A stretch of DNA of 64,000 nucleotides. It comes from Clostridium culturomicium. GTDB taxonomy: Bacteria > Bacillota > Clostridia > Clostridiales > Clostridiaceae. Position 1 is the stretch's first letter. Every line of letters starts with the position of its first letter. A program made the translations under genes and the position numbers. The stretch covers positions 746,159 to 810,158 of the forward strand of contig NZ_CCXK01000017.1 in NCBI RefSeq assembly GCF_000821305.1, given 5' to 3'. The notes under the pieces are model-generated. The model saw only the letters and a program-made list of their open reading frames with translations. It had not been told where the DNA came from and ran no database searches. Positions 17,100 to 26,523 of the stretch are shown piece after piece.

Positions 17100-18701
17100 A
17101 TGAAAAAACTAATTAAAAGCAAATTAATGATAATTGCTATGGCTATTATTGTATTTGCAGCAGTACTAACAGGATGTACAACTAACAATGAAGGTGGTGC
17201 TTCACCTTCAAAGGGGCAAGAAGCAAATCCATTAAACGAAGAAAAGGAAATTGTGCTAGCCGCAGCTAGAGATTTGTCGCCTGGGGAAACAGATGCATAT
17301 TATACTAGTTCAATATTATATGTTTGGGAGCCTCTAATTGGTTTAGGTGATGACGGAGCTCCAATACCACAGCTAGCAGAAAAATGGACAAATACAGAGG
17401 ATTATAAAGAATGGACCTTCAAAATTAAAGAGGGTGTAAAATTCCATGATGGAGTTGATTTAAATGCTGATGCGGTAATAAAAAATTTCGAAAGGTATAC
17501 CAATATGAAAACAAAAGGTTCACCTTTTTATTCTTTTAATGTTGAGAAAACATATCCAAATTTGAAGAGCTTTGAAAAGGTTTCAGATTATGAAATTAAG
17601 TTAACCTTCAGCGAACCTATTTCAACATTAATATTTAATATGGCCAGATTTGGTAGTGCTATTTATAGTCCTGATTGCTTTGATGTAAACACTGGCGATT
17701 TTACTACCTTTGCACAAGGTACAGGACCTTTTAAAATAGTAGAACGTGAAAAAGATCAATATGTATTACTTGAAAGAAATGAAAATTATTATGGTGAAAA
17801 AAGCAAGGTTAAAAATGTTAGAGTTAAGGTTATACCCGATTCACAAACTCGTTATACAGCATTAAAATCTGAAGAAATCATGGGGGTTATGGACTTAGGT
17901 GCTATTACTCCGGAACTTGCTGCAGAATTATTGAAGGATGACCAATTTGCAACGTCCACATCAAAATCAACCATAACACAGTTCATGGCTGTTAATGGAA
18001 CTAAAGCACCATTTAATAATGAAAAAATTAAGGAAGCACTTAGCTTATTAATAGATAGAGATACTATAGTAAATGAATTCTATGGTGGACATGGTACACC
18101 AACAATTAATATTTTAAATCAAGCATCACCATTCGCTAAAGAAATAAAGCCAGTATATCACCCTGAAAAGGCAAAAAAAATTATTAATGAAGAATTAAAT
18201 GGCGAAACAATGGAGTTGGATTTCATAATTCCATCTTATGGAGTAGACCGTTATCCATACAAAACAGTAGCTGAGTATATTCAAGCTGTTTTAAGTGAAG
18301 TAGGATTAACTGCTAATATAACTATTCTTGATGGAGCTGCATTTAAAGAAGCTCAAAAAAATGGTGATTATAATATAGCTCTACATACTCAAGGTCTTCC
18401 AAATGCAGAACCATTTACTATCTTTAGCGGATATATGAGTAGTCAAGGGTCAAGCAATATTGCATATTCTCTAGGATATGTGGATGAAAGAGCAGATGAA
18501 CTTATAGAGAAGTTAAAAATCACAATGGATTTAGAGGAAAGAGGAAAAATCTATGATGAGCTTCAAGATATATCAGCAGCACATCCTTCAGATATTCCTT
18601 TATTTGAAGATGTAAACTTAATAGCATACAATAAAAAAATATCTGGCTATGAAGCAACAATTTATGGAACAACATTAGCAAATATGGAGTGGAGTAATTA
18701 G
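17100..18701 (+). CDS. Family 5 ABC substrate-binding lipoprotein (Nik/Dpp type)
   Basis: The 533-residue protein has a signal peptide with lipobox LTGC and is anchored outside the membrane. It shows the family 5 (peptide/nickel) pattern: PQLAEKWTNTEDYKEWTFKI, GVKFHDGVDLNADAVIKNFERY, the GTGPFKI segment and the late KAKKIINEELNGE region. Under a cobalamin riboswitch the ligand is probably cobalt, a cobalt chelate or a corrinoid rather than a peptide, but the binding site cannot be read directly. It is the first gene of a six-gene operon; its stop overlaps the next GTG. Confidence 0.9.
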   Translation: MKKLIKSKLMIIAMAIIVFAAVLTGCTTNNEGGASPSKGQEANPLNEEKEIVLAAARDLSPGETDAYYTSSILYVWEPLIGLGDDGAPIPQLAEKWTNTEDYKEWTFKIKEGVKFHDGVDLNADAVIKNFERYTNMKTKGSPFYSFNVEKTYPNLKSFEKVSDYEIKLTFSEPISTLIFNMARFGSAIYSPDCFDVNTGDFTTFAQGTGPFKIVEREKDQYVLLERNENYYGEKSKVKNVRVKVIPDSQTRYTALKSEEIMGVMDLGAITPELAAELLKDDQFATSTSKSTITQFMAVNGTKAPFNNEKIKEALSLLIDRDTIVNEFYGGHGTPTINILNQASPFAKEIKPVYHPEKAKKIINEELNGETMELDFIIPSYGVDRYPYKTVAEYIQAVLSEVGLTANITILDGAAFKEAQKNGDYNIALHTQGLPNAEPFTIFSGYMSSQGSSNIAYSLGYVDERADELIEKLKITMDLEERGKIYDELQDISAAHPSDIPLFEDVNLIAYNKKISGYEATIYGTTLANMEWSN

Positions 18702-19648
18702 TGAAATTTTCATTTAAATATTTGATTAAAAGGTTATTAATGACTATCCCTGTCTTAATAGGTATAACATTTCTAGCTTTTATGTTAGGTGTCATTGCAC
18801 CAGGAGATCCAGCCGTTGAATATTTAAGTATGGATGGAGTTTCAGCACCTACTGAAAAAGAGATAGAAAAAGCACGAGAAGAAATGGGACTAAATGAGAA
18901 TATCTTCCTACAATATGGGAAGTGGACTATTAGAGCTTTTAAAGGTGACCTAGGCAAGTCCTATATAACGAAAACATCCATAAGAGAAGAAATACAGAGA
19001 AGGCTTCCCATTACCTTCTCTGTATCTTTAATGGCAATGTTTTTTGTTGTAACCATCTCTATTCCACTATCTATAATCATGGCACTAAAAAAGGATTCAA
19101 CTATAGATAAAGCAGGAAGAATGGTGTCATTAATACTAGCTTCTATGCCTGGATTTTGGATTGCAATTATTATGTTAAGCATATTTTGCGAAAGACTTAA
19201 GTGGTTACCAACAAGCGGATATGGAACTATTAAGCACCTTATAATGCCAGGTTTTGTATTAGCAGCTGGTACAATTGGAACAATTATGAGGCTGCATAGG
19301 GCAACACTTATTGAAGCATTAGGTCAAAATTATATAATAACAGCCAGGTCAAAGGGGTTGAACGAAAAGGTTATAACCTTTAAATATGCATTTATTAATT
19401 CTTTGATGCCTATAGTAACCTTACTTGGAAATTACTTTGGAGGAATATTAGGTGGTTCAACGGTGGTTGAAGTTATCTTTGGTATACCAGGCATGGGGAG
19501 CTATGTTATAAAGGCTATAATGAGTAGAGATTATCCTGTGATTCAAGGTTATGTAGTGTTTACAGGGATAATTTTCTTAGCCTTCAATTTATTAATTGAC
19601 TTATGCTATTTAATTCTCAATCCGCGTATGAGATTAGGAGGCGAATAA
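18701..19648 (+). CDS. ABC transporter permease (NikB/DppB-like)
   Basis: 315 residues with six membrane segments. The amino-terminal KYLIKRLLMTIPVLIGITFLAF and the EAA loop around ARSKGLNEKVITFKYAFINS are those of DppB/NikB permeases. GTG is the start, sharing one base with the stop of the binding-protein gene (TAGTG), so translation is coupled. It forms the channel together with the next permease. Confidence 0.92.
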   Translation: MKFSFKYLIKRLLMTIPVLIGITFLAFMLGVIAPGDPAVEYLSMDGVSAPTEKEIEKAREEMGLNENIFLQYGKWTIRAFKGDLGKSYITKTSIREEIQRRLPITFSVSLMAMFFVVTISIPLSIIMALKKDSTIDKAGRMVSLILASMPGFWIAIIMLSIFCERLKWLPTSGYGTIKHLIMPGFVLAAGTIGTIMRLHRATLIEALGQNYIITARSKGLNEKVITFKYAFINSLMPIVTLLGNYFGGILGGSTVVEVIFGIPGMGSYVIKAIMSRDYPVIQGYVVFTGIIFLAFNLLIDLCYLILNPRMRLGGE

Positions 19649-19649
19649 A

Positions 19650-20486
19650 TTGAAGAATTTTAAAAGTATGCCGCTAATTTATAAGATTTCATTCATTATC
19701 CTTGGACTATTAGTATTTATAGGGGTATTTGCGGATTTTTTAGCCCCTTATGATCCTAATAAAGTTAATATGTCTAAACGTTTAATTGGCATATCTAAAG
19801 ATCATCTTCTTGGAACAGATGCCTTAGGACGTGATGTCTTAAGCAGAGTTATTCATGGTGCTAGGGTATCAATCTTCTTATCTTTTATAGCAACAGTATT
19901 TACAATGCTTTTAGGCACATTAATCGGTCTAGTTTCTGGTTATTGTGGTGGGATTATAGATAATACTATTCAAATAATAGTAACTATATTTCAAGGGTTA
20001 CCAGGATTAAGTTTTATGATAGCATTAGCTGGAGTACTTGGCCCTGGCGTAAAAAGCTTGTTAATTGCAATTACCGTAACGTCCTGGGCAGGATTTTCAA
20101 GAATAGTAAGAGGTGAAGTTTTAAAAGTAAAGGAAGAGAAGTATATAGAAGGAGCTAGAGCATTAGGAGCAACTAATTTACATATAATAATTCACTATAT
20201 ACTTCCAAATATCTTTGCTCCATTTATTGTGCTTTTTACAATAAGAATTGGGAAAGTAGTTTTATCAATGGCTTCTTTGAGCTTCTTAGGACTTGGAATG
20301 CAGCCACCTCAAGCTGACTGGGGAGTAATGATAAATGATGCAAAAACCTACTTCCGCTCATATCCGCACCTGCTTTTAGCTCCTGGTATTAGTATCTTAC
20401 TACTCTGCTCTAGCATAAATTTAATTGGAGACGCATTAAGAGATATCTTTGATGAAAAAAGAGACTTTTTTAGTCAATATCTTTAG
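19650..20486 (+). CDS. ABC transporter permease (NikC/DppC-like)
   Basis: The 278-residue second permease has the DppC/NikC markers LAPYDPN near the start, HLLGTDALGRDVLSRVIHGAR, the EAA motif GARALGATNLHIIIHYILPN, and SFLGLGMQPPQADWGVMI near the end. Translation starts at TTG 19650 behind AGGAGG that overlaps the end of the first permease. It pairs with that permease and two ATPases. Confidence 0.92.
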   Translation: MKNFKSMPLIYKISFIILGLLVFIGVFADFLAPYDPNKVNMSKRLIGISKDHLLGTDALGRDVLSRVIHGARVSIFLSFIATVFTMLLGTLIGLVSGYCGGIIDNTIQIIVTIFQGLPGLSFMIALAGVLGPGVKSLLIAITVTSWAGFSRIVRGEVLKVKEEKYIEGARALGATNLHIIIHYILPNIFAPFIVLFTIRIGKVVLSMASLSFLGLGMQPPQADWGVMINDAKTYFRSYPHLLLAPGISILLLCSSINLIGDALRDIFDEKRDFFSQYL

Positions 20487-20502
20487 AAGGGAATTATAAG
20501 AC

Positions 20503-21471
20503 ATGAATACTGATATTGAAATAAAAGATTTGATGATTCATTTTTATACTAAAGAAGGAATGGTAAAAGCTGTAGATGGGGTAGATTTATTGCTCGAATC
20601 TGGAAAGATTATTGGAATAGTTGGTGAAACAGGAAGTGGAAAATCAGTTCTTGGTCTCTCCATTCTAAATATCTTAGCAGACAATGCTAAAAAATCAGGT
20701 AGTATTCTATATAGAGGTAAGGATTTATTATCTTTAGATAATGAAAACATAAGAGAAATAAGAGGCCGTGAAATTTCACTTATCCCTCAAAATCCATCTA
20801 CTGCCTTTAATCCCATTTTAAAAATCGGCACTCAAATAAATGAATTATATTATTATCATGAAAAGGAAACAAGGAGGTCATGTAAGATACGCTCCTTAGA
20901 CCACTTAAAGAAGTTTTTCTTTAATAGTGAAGAAAGGATATATAACTCTTACAATTTTCAACTAAGTGGAGGCATGAGTCAAAGAGCTCTTACAGCTATG
21001 GGGTCAGCACTAAATCCGCAGTGGATAATTGCTGATGAGCCAACAAAAGGATTAGATGCAGTTATAAGAAAGCAAGTGTATCAAGTGTTTAAGGACTTAA
21101 AAGAAGAGCAAGGTGTCAGTATGCTATTAATTACTCACGACTTAATGCTTGCAAGCAGATTATGTGATGAAATTATAGTCATGTATGCAGGAAAGATATT
21201 GGAAAAAGGTACGAGTGATAAAGTATTCAATAATCCTATGCATCCATATACACAAGGATTAATAGATGCACAGCCAAGCAAAAAGTTAGTTCCTCTAGAA
21301 GGAATTGCGCCAAGCTTAACTAATTTACCAACTGGCTGCAGATTTCATCCTAGGTGCAAGTATGCTAAAGAGGTATGTCGATTTGAAGAACCTCAAATAT
21401 ATACTGTAAAAGGTTCAAAAGTGAGGTGTTATCTTTATGATAAAGACAGTGGGCTTAAAGAAGGAATTTAA
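20503..21471 (+). CDS. ABC transporter ATPase (NikD/DppD-like)
   Basis: Walker A GETGSGKS, signature LSGGMSQRA and Walker B WIIADEPTKGLD are all present, with the carboxy-terminal oligopeptide-type zinc-like extension GCRFHPRCKYAKEVC. The 322 residues are typical for DppD. The segment between Q loop and signature is short and basic (KIRSLDHLKKFFF). The following ATPase gene starts 35 bases inside this one. It energises import together with its partner. Confidence 0.92.
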   Translation: MNTDIEIKDLMIHFYTKEGMVKAVDGVDLLLESGKIIGIVGETGSGKSVLGLSILNILADNAKKSGSILYRGKDLLSLDNENIREIRGREISLIPQNPSTAFNPILKIGTQINELYYYHEKETRRSCKIRSLDHLKKFFFNSEERIYNSYNFQLSGGMSQRALTAMGSALNPQWIIADEPTKGLDAVIRKQVYQVFKDLKEEQGVSMLLITHDLMLASRLCDEIIVMYAGKILEKGTSDKVFNNPMHPYTQGLIDAQPSKKLVPLEGIAPSLTNLPTGCRFHPRCKYAKEVCRFEEPQIYTVKGSKVRCYLYDKDSGLKEGI

Positions 21472-22201
21472 GAGCGGTATTATTAACAAACGGATAGTAA
21501 AAGCTGTGGATGATGTATCCTTTGATATTGAAGAAGGAAAGACACTTGGCTTGGTTGGAGAAAGTGGATGTGGAAAGTCAACATTATCTAGATTAATACT
21601 GAAGTTAATAAAAGCTGATGAGGGCAAAATATTTTTTAATGGAATTGATATAAGTAATTATACCTTTTCAGATATGAGAGAATTACGAGCTAGGATGCAG
21701 ATAATATTTCAACATCCTGATTCCTCTCTTAGTCCGAGGAAAACAATTTACAGTAGTCTCATTGAACCATTAAAAATTCATAGACTTTATAAAAAAGGAC
21801 ATAGTGAAGAGATTGTTAAACAATATCTTAAAGTTGTTGGTCTTAGTGAAGAGATATTATCACGATATCCTCATCAAGTAAGCGGGGGGCAAATACAAAG
21901 GGTAGTAATTGCAAGGGCGTTGTTATTAAATCCAAGATTTATTATCCTGGACGAGCCAACTTCCATGCTAGATGTATCTGTTCAGGCCCAGATTATTCAG
22001 TTATTAAAAAGCATACAACAACAATTCAAAATAACATATTTATTTATATCCCATGACTTAGAGCTAGTAAAAGCAGTAAGTGATGATATAGCTATAATGT
22101 TAAATGGTAAAATCGTTGAAACTATTAAAGCAGATAGATTATACCTAGATGCAAAACACAATTATACAAAGAAGCTTATAGAAGATTTTGTAGTATTTTA
22201 A
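21437..22201 (+). CDS. ABC transporter ATPase (NikE/DppF-like)
   Basis: Walker A GESGCGKST, signature VSGGQIQRV and Walker B FIILDEPTSMLDVS identify the second ATPase. At 254 residues it lacks the carboxy-terminal Cys extension found in the partner, a form usual for NikE. Its start lies within the preceding gene, so the two subunits are made in step. Confidence 0.92.
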   Translation: MIKTVGLKKEFKSGIINKRIVKAVDDVSFDIEEGKTLGLVGESGCGKSTLSRLILKLIKADEGKIFFNGIDISNYTFSDMRELRARMQIIFQHPDSSLSPRKTIYSSLIEPLKIHRLYKKGHSEEIVKQYLKVVGLSEEILSRYPHQVSGGQIQRVVIARALLLNPRFIILDEPTSMLDVSVQAQIIQLLKSIQQQFKITYLFISHDLELVKAVSDDIAIMLNGKIVETIKADRLYLDAKHNYTKKLIEDFVVF

Positions 22202-22229
22202 TCCTTAGGTATAAGTAAAAGGGGGCATT

Positions 22230-23054
22230 ATGAGTTTGAATTATAAAGATATAGATTACGAAAAAATTTGGCAGGATTACATGGAGTGTAAAAAAGGCTA
22301 TGCGAGAGAAAGAGCCTTCAATGATAATGTAGAAAGAGAGTTTTGGAAAGGATTATCTCAAAGGTATGATGACAAGCCTACACTTTATGATTACTCTAAG
22401 GAGGTATACAGTTTTATAAAAAATTTAATTGATACCAACAAATCCTTAATTGAAATTGGACCGGGAACAGGTAAATTTACGCTACCCTTATCTGAACAGT
22501 GTAGTAATATAACTGCTATAGACTTTTCAGGTCATATGTTAAAGGTGTTAATGGATAAGGCTAAAATGTTAGGAATTAATAATATTACACCTATAGAGGG
22601 AAAGTGGGAAGATCTACAGGTAAGTGGAGCTGATTATATTCTATCTGTTAATTCACTTTATAGAATTTGGAATATAAAAACTGCTTTAAAGAAAATGAAC
22701 ATGGTTGCAAAAGAAAAGGTGATTATAGTTAGAACTATTCAAAAGCCTGTATTTAATGACCTATACTTAAAGTTAGGCTTAGAAGATAAAACATGCTTAG
22801 ATTATATATACTTACCTAATATACTACATTCCCTAAATATATGTGCTGATGTAAAATTTATAGGTGTTCAGTGCGAAGTAGAATTTGATAGTAAAGAAAG
22901 CATATATGATAATATAAAAAAAGAAATTGGATATATTCCAGATAAAAATATTATTGATAATTATATAAATGAAAATTTTAAAAAATCAAATGAGAAATAT
23001 ATTTTCCTTCATAAAACTAAGGTAGAAATTATATATTGGAAAACTACTAAATAG
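22230..23054 (+). CDS. Class I SAM-dependent methyltransferase in the B12-regulated operon
   Basis: Residues 66-80 read LIEIGPGTGKFTLPL (motif I, SAM binding), followed by AIDFSGHML and a motif II-III region, the class I methyltransferase fold. AAGGGGGC precedes the ATG 29 bases after the ATPase stop, so it is the last gene of the riboswitch operon. The substrate is unknown. Its place next to a Nik-like importer suggests that it modifies the imported metallophore or corrinoid, or takes part in making the metal chelator. This is inference only. Confidence 0.74.
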   Translation: MSLNYKDIDYEKIWQDYMECKKGYARERAFNDNVEREFWKGLSQRYDDKPTLYDYSKEVYSFIKNLIDTNKSLIEIGPGTGKFTLPLSEQCSNITAIDFSGHMLKVLMDKAKMLGINNITPIEGKWEDLQVSGADYILSVNSLYRIWNIKTALKKMNMVAKEKVIIVRTIQKPVFNDLYLKLGLEDKTCLDYIYLPNILHSLNICADVKFIGVQCEVEFDSKESIYDNIKKEIGYIPDKNIIDNYINENFKKSNEKYIFLHKTKVEIIYWKTTK

Positions 23055-23073
23055 TAGAACTACTAAATAGTAG
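23044..23073. repeat. Tandem 16-base hairpin repeat
   Basis: CTACTAAATAGTAG occurs at 23044-23057 and again at 23060-23073. Each copy is a self-complementary hairpin. The first copy contains the stop codon of the methyltransferase. Confidence 0.6.
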
Positions 23074-23152
23074 AAAGCATAGTAATCTAATCAATTATAT
23101 ATAAAAAGCTTATTAAAATCTTAGACAATGTCGTTGTTAATATGAGTTTCTC

Positions 23153-23197
23153 AAAAATAAAATGCAGCTTTTTATAAAAACTGCATTTTATTTTTTT
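23153..23197 (+). terminator. Intrinsic terminator of the transporter operon
   Basis: AAAATAAAATGCAG pairs with CTGCATTTTATTTT around a short loop and runs into seven T; the A-rich left side would allow weak action on the other strand too. Confidence 0.85.
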
Positions 23198-23359
23198 ATG
23201 TAATACTAAAGCTTAATTAAAGTGTGATATCGTGATATTCAAATTTATAAAATATACTTTACGAAGGTTAACAATTCATAACACATTCTTAACTTTGATG
23301 TAACATAAAGGGTATATAATAAAGTCATGAAAGAAATTTAAAGAAATAAGGAGATAAAT

Positions 23360-24178
23360 ATGATTTTATTAGACAATCACGTACACACCACTTTTTCAAG
23401 TGATGGAAAAGACACAATGGAAAGTGTAATTAAAAGAGGAATTAATATAGGGGTTAAGCATCTGACTTTTACAGATCACCTTGAGTATAATCCTGATGGT
23501 TTCAGCTTAAACTGCGAAGAATATATTAAAACAATTATGAAATTCAAAGAAAAGTATAAGAAGAGTATTGATATTCTGGCAGGAGTAGAAGTTGGGTATC
23601 AGAGCCACTTAAAAGAGGAAATTGAAAATATCTTAGCTTCAAATCCCTTCGACTTTGTTTTATGTTCAACCCACTCAGTAGATGAAATCAGCGTATCAGG
23701 TCCAAAGTACTTTAAAGGATTAAGTAAGAAAGAAGCTTACACAAAATATTTTGAAACTATGCTGAAAACAGTTAAAGAGTTTAAAAACTTTGATTCTTAT
23801 GGACATTTAGATTACATCATTAGATATGGCGGATATGAAGAAAGTAAAGTTATTTATAAGGATTATAAAGATGTTCTTGATAGCATTTTAGAAACAATTA
23901 TTGCTTCTGGCAACGGAATTGAAATTAATACTTCAGGTTATAGATACGGAATGAATGCCATGCATCCCAATCTTGAAATCCTAAAAAGATATAAGGAATT
24001 AGGCGGTGAAATTATTACTGTAGGTTCTGATTCCCATAGAGCAATTGATCTATGTGCAGACTTTGAAGAAGCCTTTCAAATGCTAAATCATGTTGGGTTT
24101 GACTATGTATGTAAATTCAAAGATAGAAAACCTGAGTTTATTCCTCTTGAAAAGAAAAGAAGAATCTCAATAGCTTAA
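23360..24178 (+). CDS. hisJ: Histidinol-phosphatase, PHP family (HisJ/HisK type)
   Basis: This 272-residue PHP-domain protein has the metal-binding motifs DNHVHTTFSSDG at the start, FTDHLEY, the Glu in GVEVGYQ, STHSVDE, YGHLDYIIRYGG and GSDSHRAIDL near the end. It fits the HisK-type histidinol-phosphatases, which remove phosphate from L-histidinol phosphate in histidine synthesis. No other his genes are nearby, so the assignment leans on sequence only; a related PHP phosphoesterase is possible. It is transcribed alone between two terminators. Confidence 0.82.
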   Translation: MILLDNHVHTTFSSDGKDTMESVIKRGINIGVKHLTFTDHLEYNPDGFSLNCEEYIKTIMKFKEKYKKSIDILAGVEVGYQSHLKEEIENILASNPFDFVLCSTHSVDEISVSGPKYFKGLSKKEAYTKYFETMLKTVKEFKNFDSYGHLDYIIRYGGYEESKVIYKDYKDVLDSILETIIASGNGIEINTSGYRYGMNAMHPNLEILKRYKELGGEIITVGSDSHRAIDLCADFEEAFQMLNHVGFDYVCKFKDRKPEFIPLEKKRRISIA

Positions 24179-24197
24179 TAAAATATATGTAATGGTA

Positions 24198-24231
24198 ATA
24201 TTATCATGAGAATATGATAATATTTTTTTAT
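24198..24231 (+). terminator. Intrinsic terminator
   Basis: AATATTATCAT (24198-24208) and ATGATAATATT (24214-24224) with a T run. The rest of the gap to 24448 shows only AT-rich spacer. Confidence 0.86.
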
Positions 24232-24448
24232 TTTTTGTCATTATAAATACTAATGTTGCTTGAGATTTTAGGAAGAAACCAAGTACCCCCCCTAATATTT
24301 GAAGCTAAGAATAAGTTTAATCTTTAATTTTTAGTTTTCCCAACCTCCTCTTTCATTTAATCTTATAAATCCCTCCGACTATAGTATAAATTCAAATAAT
24401 ATGGTAATATTATTAAGCTAAAGGGAAATAAAAGGAAGATTTTGTATT

Positions 24449-26455
24449 ATGATAAATAATTTTAAAAACTTAAGTGAAGAACAAAGGCAGGCAGTTGAAG
24501 CAATGGATGATAACATCCTTGTTAGTGCTGGTCCAGGCAGTGGTAAAACTGTTGTTATTGTAAATAGAGTATATAATTTAATAAAAAATAAAGGAGTTTC
24601 TCCACGAAATATAATTGTTATTACCTTTACTAAGGCTGCAGCAAATCATATGAGAAAAAGATTTTTAGCCATAAGTGGTGAAGGAGTGAGTCCTTTTTTT
24701 GGTACCTTTCACGGGTTATGCTATAAGATTTTGAAGGCCTACTATAATGAAATTAACATTATAGAATCCTGGGAAAGTTATAAGGTTGTAAAAAGCTTTC
24801 TTTCTACTTATATGGATGATGTAAGTGAAGACAGAATTAAGGACTATTTAAATGCAATCTCAATTTATAAATGCCGTAAGGAATATGAGGATAATAACAA
24901 TTCAGTTGATAAAGATATCCTGATGAACTGTGTAACCTTTTATGAAAGCTACAAAAAAGAAAAGGGGCTTTTAGACTTTGAAGATCTTCAGGTAATGACC
25001 AGAGATTTATTCCTGAAAAATGGTCAAATTCTAAGCTATTATCAAAATCAGTTCAAGCATATCCTTGTGGATGAGTTCCAGGATAGTGATGATATTCAGA
25101 TTGAGATTTTAACCCTTCTTAAGGGTAATAATCATATTTTTGCTGTAGGAGATGAAGACCAATGCATTTACAGCTTTAGAGGTGCGAATCCTATTCATAT
25201 GGTGGATTTTAAAGATAAGTTTCTTAATGGTAAAACTCTATATCTTTCTACCAACTATAGGTCAAGAAAGAATATCGTAAGCTTATCCATGAAGTCCATA
25301 AAGAACAACAAATTTAGAACAGATAAGCATATCATTTCAAGTAAGAATGATGATGGAATAATCAAATTTCAAGGTGTTTCTAATGAAACTGTTCAAGGAA
25401 ACTATATTAGTGACCACGTACTAAAGCTTAAGAAATCTAAAAATATGGATTTCAGTAATTTTGCAGTTATCTACAGAACTAATATGGAAAGCAGAAGCAT
25501 TATAGATAGCTTTATTAGAAGAAGAATACCTTTTAATTTATTAGACAAACAGTTCAACTTCTTTAATCATTTTATATGTCAAGATATACTAGCATATTTA
25601 AGACTAAGCTTATATCCATCTAATCTGGAGGCTTTTACAAGAATTATAAATAAACCTTATAGATATATTAGTAAAACTAATCTTGAGACCGTAAAAAATG
25701 ATACTAGTTTAAATAATCCATTTATAAAGTTAAGGAACATTGACAGCATCCCGGTTTTTCAAATTAAACTTATTGAGAAACTAGAAAATGACATCAGTGC
25801 TTTAAACAAAATGTCTCTTTATACTGCTGTTGAGTTTATAATTAGTGATTTAATGTATCACAAGTATTTAGTGGAATATGGCGAGAAGTATCATATGTCC
25901 ATAGAGGATTTAGAAAACGTACTTAATGAATTTAAAGCAAGTGTTCAAGGTTTTAAGACTATAAATGAGTTTCTAACCCATGTACAGGAAGTTGAAGATG
26001 AAACTAATAAAGCCGTTGCAAGAACTAAAGAAAAGAAGGACGGAGTTATCCTTGCCACAATTCACGCCGTAAAAGGTATGGAGTTTGACACCGTTTATAT
26101 AATAAATGCTGTAGATGGATTTATTCCTTACAAGAATAATGATTTAGAGGAAGAAAGAAGACTCTTCTACGTTGGTTTAACAAGAGCCATCAATAATGTT
26201 ATCTTTGTTGCACCTGATATGATTCGTGGTGAAAAGAAATCTAAATCCCAATTCTTAAAGGAATGTGATTTAACTGCTGAAATGCTTGGTCGTGAAAAGT
26301 ATAAGGTGGGAGTATCAATTAACCATAAGTTTTATGGAGCTGGTGTTATTGAGGAAATCAACGATGCTAATATTAAAATTAGATTTAAGGATACTTCTAG
26401 GAAATTTGATTTTGCTGTACTTATAAATAACGGACTTATTGATGTTGTCAGCTAG
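24449..26455 (+). CDS. UvrD/PcrA-like superfamily 1 DNA helicase
   Basis: The 668 residues hold the Q motif region (LSEEQRQAVEA), Walker A SAGPGSGKT with Lys33, motif Ia ITFTKAAANHMRKR, motif II VDEFQDSD, motif III VGDEDQCIYSFRGA, motif IV NYRS, motif V ATIHAVKGMEFDTV and motif VI VGLTRA. The carboxy-terminal Tudor-like tail ends with KIRFKDTSRKFDFAVLI, as in PcrA/UvrD. It is a 3'-5' helicase probably acting in repair or recombination, slightly shorter than PcrA. It is the last clearly chromosomal gene before the integrase. Confidence 0.92.
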   Translation: MINNFKNLSEEQRQAVEAMDDNILVSAGPGSGKTVVIVNRVYNLIKNKGVSPRNIIVITFTKAAANHMRKRFLAISGEGVSPFFGTFHGLCYKILKAYYNEINIIESWESYKVVKSFLSTYMDDVSEDRIKDYLNAISIYKCRKEYEDNNNSVDKDILMNCVTFYESYKKEKGLLDFEDLQVMTRDLFLKNGQILSYYQNQFKHILVDEFQDSDDIQIEILTLLKGNNHIFAVGDEDQCIYSFRGANPIHMVDFKDKFLNGKTLYLSTNYRSRKNIVSLSMKSIKNNKFRTDKHIISSKNDDGIIKFQGVSNETVQGNYISDHVLKLKKSKNMDFSNFAVIYRTNMESRSIIDSFIRRRIPFNLLDKQFNFFNHFICQDILAYLRLSLYPSNLEAFTRIINKPYRYISKTNLETVKNDTSLNNPFIKLRNIDSIPVFQIKLIEKLENDISALNKMSLYTAVEFIISDLMYHKYLVEYGEKYHMSIEDLENVLNEFKASVQGFKTINEFLTHVQEVEDETNKAVARTKEKKDGVILATIHAVKGMEFDTVYIINAVDGFIPYKNNDLEEERRLFYVGLTRAINNVIFVAPDMIRGEKKSKSQFLKECDLTAEMLGREKYKVGVSINHKFYGAGVIEEINDANIKIRFKDTSRKFDFAVLINNGLIDVVS

Positions 26456-26485
26456 ACAAAAACATATATTCGTTCCAGTCATGTA

Positions 26486-26505
26486 TTAAGTTAAATATAA
26501 CTTAA
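26486..26505. promoter_or_regulatory. 20-bp palindrome between host helicase and integrase
   Basis: TTAAGTTA and TAACTTAA flank AATA just before the integrase ribosome site. It may be an operator of the integrase or a recombinase site. The left attachment site should lie near here, but the right one is outside the window, so no core can be shown. Confidence 0.4.
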
Positions 26506-26523
26506 GGGTATGGAGTGATTTAC

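Noticed and set aside
18520..18957. Minus-strand 145-codon ORF across the binding-protein/permease junction
   Set aside because: Both plus-strand genes are firm members of the ABC transporter, so this is an antisense shadow.
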